This document shows positions 17,682 to 27,005 of a stretch of 64,000 nucleotides of DNA, in pieces. A program made the translations under genes and the position numbers. Under the pieces are notes generated by a model. That model was not told where the DNA came from and did not search any database. It saw only the letters and a program-made list of their open reading frames with translations. This stretch comes from CAVPNY01 sp963706905. GTDB lineage: Bacteria > Chloroflexota > Anaerolineae > Anaerolineales > UBA4823. The stretch's first letter is position 1. Each line of letters starts with the position of its first letter. The stretch covers positions 124,001-188,000 of the forward strand of contig CAVPNY010000023.1 in NCBI GenBank assembly GCA_963706905.1. Direction: 5' to 3'.

Positions 17682-18335
17682 ATGTCTCAGGAAATTGATC
17701 TCAAACAAATCGAGCGCAAGGCGTTCCGCTCTACCTATCAAGATGGCCTGTGGGATATCTACATCGGCCTGGTCGTGATATTCATGGCACTCTATATGTA
17801 CCGTCCAGTGGGTGGCTACAGCGCGTGGAACATTATCATCTTTCTCGCAGGTTATGGAGTGGTCTCCCTGATATTTTGGGGAGGCAAGAAATTCATTACC
17901 CTGCCCCGCATGGGACAGGTCAAGTTTGGCCCCATTCGCAAGAAGCGCGGTTTGTATCTGGCTATCGCGTTGGGAATCGTTGTCCTGATCAATATCGGAT
18001 TGGTCATATTGACTGCACTGGGGTGGGCCAAGCCGGAACAGGCCGCATCGCTAAATACCTTCCTGCTGGATCGCGGCTGGATGGATATCGCTGTGGCGCT
18101 GATCGGTTCAATGTTAGTTGGCGTAAGCATGATCCTGGTCGCTTTTTTCAACGACTTCCCACGCGGTTACTATATCGCCGTCATGGCCTCCCTGGCGGTA
18201 TTCCTGATGATCTGGCTCAACCAGCCGATTTTCCCAATCCTTCTTGGCTTGATGATTGTTGTGCCCGGTGTGGTGCTCCTCATTCGCTTCCTGTCGAAGT
18301 ATCCACTCCCCCAGCAAGAGGCTTTCCATGGTTAA
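17682..18335 (+). CDS. Hypothetical integral membrane protein
   Basis: 217 residues with about six membrane helices (for example LWDIYIGLVVIFMALYMY, IIIFLAGYGVVSLIFWGG, LYLAIALGIVVLINIGL). A short acidic/basic N-terminus (MSQEIDLKQIERKAFRSTY) precedes the first helix. ATG 17682 follows CAGGGA. I do not recognise the family. The gene overlaps the following transcription factor by 8 bases, a pairing that usually means the regulator controls the membrane protein. Confidence 0.75.
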   Translation: MSQEIDLKQIERKAFRSTYQDGLWDIYIGLVVIFMALYMYRPVGGYSAWNIIIFLAGYGVVSLIFWGGKKFITLPRMGQVKFGPIRKKRGLYLAIALGIVVLINIGLVILTALGWAKPEQAASLNTFLLDRGWMDIAVALIGSMLVGVSMILVAFFNDFPRGYYIAVMASLAVFLMIWLNQPIFPILLGLMIVVPGVVLLIRFLSKYPLPQQEAFHG

Positions 18336-18658
18336 GTCAGACGGCGGCGCCGATTTTTTCGATCTCGCCGACATTGACCGGCTGGTCCACGAACCGGCGC
18401 GGCTGGCAGTCATGGCTGTGCTGTATGTCCTGGAAAGCGCTGATTTCACCTTCCTCATGAACCAGACCGGGTTAACCTGGGGCAATTTATCCGCACATCT
18501 GAGCAAGCTGGAAGAGGGCGGCTACATTCGAAGTCGAGAAGACTTTCAAGGGGAAGCGCCCCAACACCATCCTGCAGCTGACCCCCCAGGGAAGGAAGGC
18601 CTTCCAGACTTACGCCACAAAAATGAAACAGGTCTTCAACGATCTGCCAACCGGATAA
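18328..18658 (+). CDS. Winged-helix transcriptional regulator (one-base frameshift)
   Basis: About 109 residues after removal of one extra base near 18529. The first part, FFDLADIDRLVHEPARLAVM...LSAHLSKLEEGGYI, is a MarR/ArsR-like winged helix of the type that begins with a (D)xxIHxPxRL segment. The restored second part reads EVEKTFKGKRPNTILQLTPQGRKAF and ends at TAA 18656. ATG 18328 overlaps the membrane protein stop. It probably binds the dyad at 17582-17596. Confidence 0.75.
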
Positions 18659-18724
18659 TAGATCATATCCAACTAATCCAGTGACAACTCACCGATCCGA
18701 ATCATCGCTGATCCAGCTCTGACC

Positions 18725-20637
18725 TTATGGCTGCTGGCGGGCAGCGATGTATTCATTTACAATCTCATCCAGCACTTCGAGCGGCACAGACCCATTCTGT
18801 AAAATCACGTTGTGAAACTCGACAAGATCAAATTTGTCTCCCAACGTATCCATCGCTCTCTGGCGGACTTCCAGGATTTTGAGCATACCCACCATATAAG
18901 CGGTTGCCTGCCCAGGCCACATGATATAACGCCCGACTTCCCCCTGGACAAAATTGTCTGGCAGTCCGGTGTTCTCCATCATGAAATCTACCGCCTGATC
19001 GAAAGTCCATTTCTTGGCATGAATGCCGGTATCCACCACCAGCCGGGCAGCGCGAAAAGCTTCCGCCTGCAGACGACCCAGATCGCCATACGGATCATCC
19101 TGGTAAAAACCCATCTCTGCAACCAATCTCTCAGCATATAATGCCCAGCCTTCGGTATACGCCATGAACTGACCGCCCTTGCGGAAGGCCGGCAGCGATT
19201 GTTCCAGCGCCAGCGCCAATTGGAAATGGTGCCCGGGAACCGCCTCATGGTAAGCCAGGGTGGGCATGCTGAAGCGCCACTCTCTGCCGGTCACCTGGGC
19301 ATAGAACATGCCAGGCCGTGAACCATCCACTGCTGGCGGCGTGTAATAGTCTCCCGCCTCCCCTGCGATCACGATCACCGGGGCCTTCGGACGCAGATCG
19401 AAGGCTGGGGCCACTTTCTGCTCCGCTTCCTGGATCAGGGTCTCATAAGCTGTGGCGATCTCCTCCCCCTGGTAATACCCGCCTTCTTGAGCCAGGCGAC
19501 CATACAAGGCCGGTATAGAATCCCAGCCGGGTATCCTAGCGCTGCAAAGGCGGCCCGCATCTCGGCATGAATGCGATCTAATTGTGCCAGGCCAAGCTGG
19601 TGGATCTCATCAGCGCTCAGGTCTGTAGTGGTATGGTGCCGTAAGGCATGGGCATAATACGCTTCACCGTTGGGAAATTTCCAGGCGCCCGCCTCGTTGC
19701 TCGCCTTATTTTGAAGGTCTTCCAGATAGTCCGCCAGCGCCTGGTATGCCGGGAGGACCGACACGGCGATCTCTTCTTCCGCCGCGACTAACAAGGCGTC
19801 TTGCTCTGGCGTGCTCAGATCGGTCAATCCGGGAATTTTCTGCGAGAAAGCTGTGTAAAAGGGTGTGCTCTTCGGGTTACTCTGTGCCATCTCCCGGATA
19901 TCCCCCAGCACCCAGGGGATCAGGAAGCGCGGCATTACCACACCTTCTGCTTCGCGCCGCATTAGACCCTCGATCAACTGCCCAAATTGGATATCCACCT
20001 GAGAGAGGCGGGCGATGTAATCCTCGGCGTCCTGCCGATCCTCCAGCGGGTGCAAGTCGGTGAACAATTGGAGCAACTGCACCTGGACGCCGGTGGTGAT
20101 CAAGAAACTCACCGGGTAGTCGTAATAGGAATATTCCTGGCCGCGCACCAGGTCATCCAGATACCAGGCGTAAATCTCGGCGCTGAGCTGCTGCTCGGGG
20201 CTAAGTTGCGAACGGTCATAGCCCTGCAAGAGCGCCAGAATTGATGCCTCCAGCCGTTGGGTTTGGCGTAGATAAGCTTCCGACAGGTCGTTCAGCCGAT
20301 CATTGCGCACGCCGTAAGCTTGAGCCAGACCAAGCTCGGTGACCGTCTGGGGATAGCGCAGTAGTAAGCGCTTGTATGATTCATCCATGAAGCTGTCGAA
20401 ATCCAGACCATCCAGTCCAGCCGATAAATCCTCGACCGGCACAACTTCAGGTGTAAGAGACGTCTCAGGCGCAGAGGGTAACGATGCCTCTGGAGATGGC
20501 TAAGTCGGCTCGATCGCCTGGGTGACTGTGGCAGGCAGAGCTGGCTGGGGCGTCTGTTCAGCCCTATCGCCACATGCCTGGATGAGCAAGGCGATCAGGA
20601 TCAACATTACAACGGGTGTTCTTCGAGTGCATCTCAT
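18725..20637 (-). CDS. DUF885 family lipoprotein (one nonsense codon, one frameshift)
   Basis: A DUF885 protein of about 637 residues with a lipoprotein signal (MLILIALLIQAC after ATG 20637). Two lesions are seen. A TAG at 20500-20502 falls in the Pro/Ser-rich linker (codon 46). One missing base near 19526 moves the frame from ALGYPA to WDSIPALYGRLAQEGGYY. The catalytic-looking motif HEAVPGHHFQ and the later EGWALYAER, both family hallmarks suggestive of a zinc carboxypeptidase-like site, are intact. It would sit on the outer membrane-facing surface as a lipoprotein. Reading resumes perfectly after each lesion, so sequence error is possible. Confidence 0.78.
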
Positions 20638-20670
20638 CGGTTTACTCCCTCCTGGGGATTGACCTTATAC

Positions 20671-21771
20671 TCAGCCAGGTCGAATTGGAAACGCTGCCAG
20701 ACTTTCAAACTCCCTCCCCATGGCAATCTGGATCAGGCCGCTATCGATCCCATATACAATTGACCATTGGGTCGCATAATCCCCTTCCTGGGAGACGGAC
20801 TGGAGCAGATCAATGGCTTGCTGGCTGGTGAGATCACCACCCGTGGCAGCAAGCCTCTGCTCCATCGTGTCATAGCGCCAGCAGCCAGACGGGGCGCCGG
20901 GCGGGACATTCACCCGCAAATGGTTGGTCGCCAGGTGCCAGGGAGAATCATTGGGGATCACGGTCATCTTCTCATCTAACTCGACCAACACAGACCGACC
21001 AGTTCGATCGGCTATCAGGTAATGGATCGGCACGCCATCCATGCTGATGTTGTAGGACTCCAGGATAGACACCGCTTCGTCTACGTTGCTGGCGTGATCA
21101 AGCATCTGGCGGATCACCTCCAGCGAGCCGATGCTAGGCTTCGCCGGGTCATGCAGCGACCGACTGTCCATTACCGCTGCCATGCCTACTACCAAACCCT
21201 GGTCGTTCATGCCATCGAACGGCCAGGCCGGGGCATCCAGCAAGAAAGCGCGCTCCTGGGCAGGCAGTTCGGTCAGGGTCGTGACCTCACCCCGCAGGCT
21301 TGACGGGAGCAAATAGTCCATATCCACCATAGCAGCAGATGCATAACCGTCCGGCGGATCGGTGAAAAGCAGCAGCGCTGGGCTGTAACGCCAATCGAAA
21401 TTCCGCCCGTAGAACATATCCGTCCCATCCCCCAGCGCCGCAAATAGAGAGCAGCCCCAGTCAGGCCAGGTTGTAGCCAGGATTGAGCCAGGTTCAAGCT
21501 CTTCGAGTGCGTGTATATCCTGGCGGTATGCACCATAATAGCGCATCGTATACAGCGGGTATTCGGTTATGCGCTCTAGGCTATTCAAGGATGCGATCTC
21601 GTCTGAGGACAAAGTATGCGTCTGGGTCGGGACCGGAGTCGCCATCACCGTAAACTTTGGGGAGGGAGAAGTCGATACTGGCTCGCTGTACGTGACTGAC
21701 GAGCAGCCCGCTAACAGGCACAGCAGCCCTATCATCCGTGTCGTCCAGGCAATCTTGTTCATTCTGTCCAT
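20671..21771 (-). CDS. Lipoprotein Ntn-hydrolase, linear amide C-N hydrolase-like
   Basis: A 366-residue protein with a lipobox (GLLCLLAGC) followed by a Ser/Pro/Thr linker. The core WGCSLFAALGDGTDMFYGRNFDW matches the N-terminal nucleophile region of choloylglycine hydrolase/C45-like enzymes, with Cys as the presumed nucleophile. Later motifs, DGMNDQGLVVGMA and LATNHLR, also fit. It would hydrolyse an amide bond outside the membrane. ATG 21771 is preferred to the far-upstream start because the signal peptide begins there; ATG 21762 is also possible. It lies 33 bases upstream of the DUF885 gene on the same strand. Confidence 0.8.
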   Translation of the reverse strand: MDRMNKIAWTTRMIGLLCLLAGCSSVTYSEPVSTSPSPKFTVMATPVPTQTHTLSSDEIASLNSLERITEYPLYTMRYYGAYRQDIHALEELEPGSILATTWPDWGCSLFAALGDGTDMFYGRNFDWRYSPALLLFTDPPDGYASAAMVDMDYLLPSSLRGEVTTLTELPAQERAFLLDAPAWPFDGMNDQGLVVGMAAVMDSRSLHDPAKPSIGSLEVIRQMLDHASNVDEAVSILESYNISMDGVPIHYLIADRTGRSVLVELDEKMTVIPNDSPWHLATNHLRVNVPPGAPSGCWRYDTMEQRLAATGGDLTSQQAIDLLQSVSQEGDYATQWSIVYGIDSGLIQIAMGREFESLAAFPIRPG

Positions 21772-21919
21772 TCTGTGAAATTTTGATCGCAATGTTCTGT
21801 TTAATATACATCCCCATACCCGTGACCGGTTCAGATCTGCCCAAAACATCCTTCTTCGAGTTAATCCCGATTATTGATGATCGTATAATATCCAGCTACC
21901 AGGAGTTAGATCGATTGAT

Positions 21920-22645
21920 ATGAGTCAGGGAAAAATCCAGGCATTCATTTTTGACATGGACGGCACGTTGGTCGACAATGCGAATTTCCATACGCAAGCC
22001 TGGGCAGATCTGCTACATGAAATTGGAATTGGGATTGAACCGGTAGATTTACACCGGCTGAACGCCGGAAAGACGAATGCAGAGACATTACGCGCTCTCC
22101 TGGGAGACGGTCTCTCTGAGTCTGAATTAAAAGATCTGGCCCGCCGTAAAGAGTTTCTCTACCGGGAGGCTTATCGCCCCCATCTTCAGGCCGTCCCCGG
22201 CCTGTACTCCTTCTTGGTCCAGGCACGCAGTATGGGCGTGTCAATGGCAGTCGCCTCATCGGCCGACGAGCAGAACATCGCTATGATTCTGGATGGTTTA
22301 GGGATAAGGGATTACTTCTCTGCAGTGGTGGGAGCAGAGGACATCCAAAACAGCAAACCTCATCCGGAGATGTTCCTTACCGCCGCCCGCAGGCTGGAGA
22401 TTTCTCCCCAAGAATGTCTGGTTTTCGAAGACTCCCCCGCTGGGATTGAATCCGCCCGCCGCGCCGGAATGAGAATAGTCGTACTAACTACCTTCCTGAA
22501 TCCCAAAGAACTAACCGGTGTCTTTGGCTTCTTGCAAGCTGTCCCGGACTTCACCCATCTGGATGTGCGCTTGCTGCTTGGTTTAATAGAGCGCTGGATA
22601 ATATTCAGGCGAAGAAGAGCTGAATCAGGAGGATCCTTCAGCTAA
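21920..22645 (+). CDS. HAD-superfamily phosphatase/phosphoglucomutase-like
   Basis: A 241-residue HAD hydrolase, subfamily IA. Motif I is FIFDMDGTLVDN, motif II VASSADEQN, motif III SKPHPEMFL and motif IV VFEDSPAGIESA. The helical cap between residues 20 and 90 resembles beta-phosphoglucomutase. ATG 21920 has AGGAG 14 bases upstream and a TATAAT at about 21886. The 3' end overlaps the convergent pentapeptide gene by 21 bases. Confidence 0.88.
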   Translation: MSQGKIQAFIFDMDGTLVDNANFHTQAWADLLHEIGIGIEPVDLHRLNAGKTNAETLRALLGDGLSESELKDLARRKEFLYREAYRPHLQAVPGLYSFLVQARSMGVSMAVASSADEQNIAMILDGLGIRDYFSAVVGAEDIQNSKPHPEMFLTAARRLEISPQECLVFEDSPAGIESARRAGMRIVVLTTFLNPKELTGVFGFLQAVPDFTHLDVRLLLGLIERWIIFRRRRAESGGSFS

Positions 22646-23311
22646 AGCTTCGCCTGGAGCCTGATGGAGTGTTCCGTCAGGCAGGGTTGCCCCTTCCAGC
22701 GAGGCGGCGCTGGCCAGTTGTTGCGGGGAGATTTTGGCGCCAGTCAGGCGCGCTCCGCTCAGGTTTGCCATGGTCAAATCAGCCCCGCTCAAATCTGCCT
22801 GAGTAAGGTCAGCGTGACTTAGATCGGCATTGCGCAGCTTGGTCTTGCTTAAGTTGGCCTTGAACAGCTCAGCGTATGCCAGGTTGGCCCGTCCCAGCTT
22901 GGCCCCGCTCAGATTTGCCAGACTGAGGTCTGCACCGTTCATATCAGCTTTGCTGAGGTCTGCCCCACTCAGGTTTGCCAGGTCCAAATCGATTTGGCTG
23001 AGATTGGCACGGAACAGCTTTACGCCGTGCAGATCCTGCCCGCGCAGGTCGATCTCCTGCAGCTGGGCGCGGCTTAGATCGGCGTGATTGTGAACCCAGA
23101 AGCGCGGCCATTGCCTCTGGCGACCAATACTGATGAAATCCAGCACCTCAGAGGTCTGCACGCGATCGCCCACCAGCCTCAATCGCACTTCGCGCAGCCG
23201 ATCTCGCCGGGCCTTGCGCGCGTCCAGCCAGGTATTGGCTAAAATACCCGTGAGGGCACCTAAGAAGCCAAAAGTGCCGCCGATGATCACACCCATTAAT
23301 GCCTCAGACAT
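22625..23311 (-). CDS. Pentapeptide-repeat protein with N-terminal membrane anchor
   Basis: 228 residues. The N-terminus (MGVIIGGTFGFLGALTGIL) is a single membrane helix followed by a charged linker. Residues 75-195 are about 23 tandem A(D/N)LXX pentapeptides forming a right-handed quadrilateral helix (ANLSGADLSKADMNGADLS type). The function of such proteins varies (gyrase protection, scaffolds) and cannot be told here. The membrane anchor argues against a gyrase-protecting Qnr role. Confidence 0.88.
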   Translation of the reverse strand: MSEALMGVIIGGTFGFLGALTGILANTWLDARKARRDRLREVRLRLVGDRVQTSEVLDFISIGRQRQWPRFWVHNHADLSRAQLQEIDLRGQDLHGVKLFRANLSQIDLDLANLSGADLSKADMNGADLSLANLSGAKLGRANLAYAELFKANLSKTKLRNADLSHADLTQADLSGADLTMANLSGARLTGAKISPQQLASAASLEGATLPDGTLHQAPGEALAEGSS

Positions 23312-23533
23312 TGTTTAAATCAGCTCCTTCTAATAAGTTTCCACCCCGAGTCCCGCACAGGACTGGTTCAGTACAGAGTAATTTTATCCGATTTCTACAA
23401 ATTTATCCATACCAGATCCGCAAATCGTTCGATGCTTTCATCTTGCAGATTTAAACTTGCAGGCGTATACTGAATTGGTTTACGGTTGGTTACCCATCCG
23501 AGAATCCTTTGATGGGCCGATTCAGGAGATCAT

Positions 23534-24010
23534 ATGTCCAGGCGAATACTTGCTATCCTACTCATCTTGCTTGCTTGTCTGATCGTGATCTGCATTGCTA
23601 TCCCGTTCATATCTCAGCGCGGTGGTCATACCAATCCACCCGTGACAGCGGAGCCGCAGTGGGACAGCCCGCGCACCAGAGAGCTTTTTTTCCGCGCTTG
23701 CGCTGACTGCCACAGCAACGAGACCGTCTGGCCCTGGTACAGTAATGTCCCGCCTGTATCGCTGTTGATCCAGAACGATACGATAGAAGGCCGTGTCAAA
23801 TTTAATGTTTCCGAGTGGGGGCGCCCGGAGAATGAGGGCGGTGAAGCCGCACAGCTTCTCCAGGAAGGAGAGATGCCGCCGCGCATGTATTTGCTCATGC
23901 ACTCCTCGGCGCGATTGAATGACAGCGAGAAACAGGAGCTTCTTAAAGGGTTGATTGCCACCTTTGGTAGCGAGGGAGGTGAAGGCGGAGAAGGGGGTGA
24001 AAACGATTAA
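23534..24010 (+). CDS. Haem-binding domain protein (c-type, CxxCH)
   Basis: 158 residues with an N-terminal membrane anchor (ILAILLILLACLIVICIAI) and a single haem-attachment motif CADCHSNE. This is followed by PWYSNVPPVSLLI and, further on, EMPPRMYLLMH, with a Met as possible distal ligand. This is the pattern of the 'haem-binding domain' family of small membrane-anchored cytochromes. The C-terminus is a Gly/Glu-rich tail. ATG 23534 follows AGGAG. It would face the outside or periplasm. No cytochrome maturation genes are nearby. Confidence 0.85.
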   Translation: MSRRILAILLILLACLIVICIAIPFISQRGGHTNPPVTAEPQWDSPRTRELFFRACADCHSNETVWPWYSNVPPVSLLIQNDTIEGRVKFNVSEWGRPENEGGEAAQLLQEGEMPPRMYLLMHSSARLNDSEKQELLKGLIATFGSEGGEGGEGGEND

Positions 24011-24018
24011 CCGGTTGT

Positions 24019-25620
24019 TCAATCCTCCCGGATGATCAACGCCGAGCTGGGGCCGCCTGGGTTGGCTGTCACGATCCGATCGCCTTTGACCAGAGCCCCC
24101 TGGTAGGATTTACTCCCCTCCTGAACCTCCCAGCCGCTCAGCACAAATGGCAGCGGTCCATCCGCCGGGAGCCACTCGCCATTATATTTGCGAGCGATAT
24201 GCACGTGCGTGCCGGTCGACTTGCCGCGCTCACACGAGGGGTGTCCGAGCCGGTCATCTAGATTTACCCGGGTGCCAGCCTGGATGCGATCATCTTCAGG
24301 AAGGTGTAAATAGATCAACACCCAGCCGGTTTGCTCGAATCCATCTCCATCCAGGTCAAGAGCGACCACATCATCGCTCGAGCGCGTCACCACCCCCGAC
24401 CCTGAGGCGGTCACCCAGGCTGACGAAATGGAGCAGGCTGCTCCTCCAGTAGTTGGCGAAAAATCAATGGCGCCGCGCGGGCTGCCGGAATTCCACGTCA
24501 GGTGGGGCCCGCCGGTGAAACCCCAGCGCTCCCCGACTGCAAAAGGTAGTTCGATCACGGGCTGCGTCAGGCCAGCCGGGAATAATGGTTCAATCCCGGC
24601 TGCCCGCGCCCAGGCATCGCCATACAGTTGTTGATAAAGCTTAACAAAGCCTTCCGACCCATACACAGCCGCTTCCCAATCCTGGCGGGAATAAAACAGG
24701 GCAAACAGTCGCTGCACCGCCGCTGATGCGGCATTTAAGGACGGATCCAGCCTTAAGGTCTCACCATCGTGGAATTCCATGCTGGTCAGGTCTCCCGACC
24801 GCCAGCCATAATAACCTTTACCTGCTTGGGTAGCTGTCAGTACCAGCTCTTTATACAGGCCGCGGTAATCCGGCACATAAAATCCAATCGGGTGCGCTAG
24901 GTCTGCCGAGTCGCGGGGCGCTCCCAGCACCCACCCCGAGCGGTATTCCAGGAAAGCTAACAAGAAGCGTGCATTGATTGAGTTCTCCAGAGCCACTTTT
25001 TCGACGATCTCCGCGCCAGTCAGGGTTGCCCCATTAACCGTCTCGGAGTAAGTGCTCAGGAAGCCACCTGCCTCCTGGATATAGTCTCCAATGGAAAAGT
25101 CAGCCGCCGAAGGGCTGTTGACTACCTCGCTATCCGGCAGCACCGCGCTGGGGTATTCAATAGATCCGACCCGGTTTGGGATCACCAGCCGCTGACCGGG
25201 CGGCAGGTAAGCCTCGGCTGCCAGAGGCTGATCGGAGGTTATTTCCTCCGGAGCAACGTCAAACCGTTTGCCCAGTGCAGCCAATGTATCTCCCGACTGG
25301 ACCACATACTCAAACTGCGCCGGTGCACCGTCTGCTGGAGGAGGTTCTACTGGTAGCTGCCCTGGGGTAGCGGTGGATAGGCCGCTGAACGGGGGTGACA
25401 GGGTCTCCATTTGAGTGGGCTCTGGCGTCTGGCTGCTCCCGGCCGAAGGAGCCATTGCGGTCAGGGTCTGTTGGAACTCGCCTGCAGTGATCCCCGACGG
25501 TTTAGGAAATACTGAGGTGAAATTACATGCCAGAGCCGCCAAACTCAGCAGCGAACCGATCCAAAATAGTGTTGCCAGGTTTGCGCCAGTCAATCCACAC
25601 ACCCGCCCACGAATACTCAT
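24019..25620 (-). CDS. LysM/M23 (LasA-like) cell-wall peptidase lipoprotein
   Basis: 533 residues: a lipobox signal (SLLSLAALAC), a Pro/Thr linker, one LysM domain (about residues 105-150, EYVVQSGDTLAALGKRF), a helical middle region, and a C-terminal M23 peptidase. The zinc ligands fit the M23A (LasA/beta-lytic) spacing: His in TGGPHLTW, Asp 13 residues later in GAIDFSP, and HVH in TGTHVHIA. It would bind glycan with LysM and cut peptide cross-links. ATG 25620 is chosen because the signal peptide starts there. It converges on the haem protein with an 8-base gap. Confidence 0.85.
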   Translation of the reverse strand: MSIRGRVCGLTGANLATLFWIGSLLSLAALACNFTSVFPKPSGITAGEFQQTLTAMAPSAGSSQTPEPTQMETLSPPFSGLSTATPGQLPVEPPPADGAPAQFEYVVQSGDTLAALGKRFDVAPEEITSDQPLAAEAYLPPGQRLVIPNRVGSIEYPSAVLPDSEVVNSPSAADFSIGDYIQEAGGFLSTYSETVNGATLTGAEIVEKVALENSINARFLLAFLEYRSGWVLGAPRDSADLAHPIGFYVPDYRGLYKELVLTATQAGKGYYGWRSGDLTSMEFHDGETLRLDPSLNAASAAVQRLFALFYSRQDWEAAVYGSEGFVKLYQQLYGDAWARAAGIEPLFPAGLTQPVIELPFAVGERWGFTGGPHLTWNSGSPRGAIDFSPTTGGAACSISSAWVTASGSGVVTRSSDDVVALDLDGDGFEQTGWVLIYLHLPEDDRIQAGTRVNLDDRLGHPSCERGKSTGTHVHIARKYNGEWLPADGPLPFVLSGWEVQEGSKSYQGALVKGDRIVTANPGGPSSALIIRED

Positions 25621-25696
25621 AAGACCTATTTTCACCTGACTCGCTCAGACTGACAAGATGAAGATTTAGCTCTCTGATCGCCATCCGATCCATAAT

Positions 25697-25726
25697 AAAA
25701 ACGCACCCTCCCTCCTGGGAGAGTGC
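25697..25726 (-). terminator. Intrinsic terminator at the end of the exopolysaccharide operon
   Basis: On the minus strand GCAC-T-CTCCC pairs across a 4-base loop with GGGAG-G-GTGC (25703-25726) and is followed by GTTTTT. It lies 65 bases after the last gene of the cluster (25791), so it most likely ends the long minus-strand transcript. Confidence 0.75.
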
Positions 25727-25790
25727 GCCAGTATATCCACTTACACCAGTCAACAAAAATCTGTTAATCGTGGATTATGTTTTCCTTAAG

Positions 25791-26954
25791 TTAGCCCGAT
25801 GAGGCCAACATCCGATCGAAGGATAAAGTCTCAATAGTTGCGGATAAAACCCAATCAACCTCATCGTCGCGCAGCCCTGGATAAAGCGGTAAAGTAACCT
25901 CCCGGGCTGCTACATTTTCAGTCACTGGTAATGAAAGGTCCGGATAGCGCTGGCGGTAGTATGTAAATTGGTGAATAGGCGGGTAATGGATACTGGTTTG
26001 CACGCCGGCATTACGCATAGACTCCATGAACTTGATCCGATCCGCTCCTTCAGGCAACAAAATCGGAAAGATATGGTGTGCTGGAATGCCTGGAGCATTG
26101 CAGAAAGGTAGTTCGATCCTGTGAGCATCTGTGCCAATCAATCCCTTCCGGTAGCGCTCAGCGATCGCTTTGCGCCGCGCATTGTTCCCGGCTAGCTTGC
26201 CCAGTTGCACCAGCCCCAACGCTGAGCGGATCTCATCTATGCGATAATTGTTGCCCAGAGCCACCACGTCGTAGGAATACGCATGCCCTTGATGGCGGTC
26301 CCAGGTGAGCGTGGTCATCCCATGTGATCGCAAGACACGGACTTTCTCTGCAATATCATCCCGGTCTGTGATCAGCATGCCCCCCTCGCCAGTTGCCAGG
26401 TTCTTGTTCGAGAAAAAACTGAAACACCCGGCATCTCCCCAGGTTCCCAAGGCACGATCTTCTAGCGAAGCGCCGTGGGCATGCGCCGCGTCTTCAATCA
26501 CCGCCAGTTCATGGTGCCTGGCAATCTCTAGGATTTCCGGCATCCGGCAGGCATAGCCGCCGTAATGTACCACCACGATCGCCCTGGTATGAGGTGTGAT
26601 CCTATTTTCGATGTCTTCCGGAGAAATATTAAAGTCATCCTCACCAATAATTTCAGCGAAGCGCACTTCAGCACCGGTATATAGGACTGCGTTGGCTGTA
26701 GCAACAAAAGTGAGCGCCGGCACGATCACCTCGTCCCCCGGTCCAATCCCCAACGCCAGGCAGGCCAGGTGCAAGGCATGCGTGCCATTTGAGACCGCCA
26801 GAGCATGCTTAACTCCAACTGACCTGGCAAATTCACTTTCAAACTTCTGGGTCACCGATCCCATTGTCAACCATCGTCGTTGGATCACCTCCAGCGCTGC
26901 TTGCTCTTCTTCCGCGTCATAAGCCATATCAGACAACGGGATTCTCATTTCCAT
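25791..26954 (-). CDS. DegT/DnrJ/EryC1/StrS sugar aminotransferase (first)
   Basis: A 387-residue PLP-dependent aminotransferase that adds an amino group to a nucleotide-linked keto sugar. The PLP lysine is in FSFFSNKNLATGEGGM. VSNGTHALHLA and VVVHYGG are further family motifs. ATG 26954 follows AAGGAGA at good spacing. Last gene of the exopolysaccharide operon; with the nucleotidyltransferase and epimerase just upstream it could make an amino sugar donor. Confidence 0.9.
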   Translation of the reverse strand: MEMRIPLSDMAYDAEEEQAALEVIQRRWLTMGSVTQKFESEFARSVGVKHALAVSNGTHALHLACLALGIGPGDEVIVPALTFVATANAVLYTGAEVRFAEIIGEDDFNISPEDIENRITPHTRAIVVVHYGGYACRMPEILEIARHHELAVIEDAAHAHGASLEDRALGTWGDAGCFSFFSNKNLATGEGGMLITDRDDIAEKVRVLRSHGMTTLTWDRHQGHAYSYDVVALGNNYRIDEIRSALGLVQLGKLAGNNARRKAIAERYRKGLIGTDAHRIELPFCNAPGIPAHHIFPILLPEGADRIKFMESMRNAGVQTSIHYPPIHQFTYYRQRYPDLSLPVTENVAAREVTLPLYPGLRDDEVDWVLSATIETLSFDRMLASSG

Positions 26955-27005
26955 GTTGATATCTCCTTGCTGGATTGAAATGACTTACTTCCTGTACATC
27001 AATAC

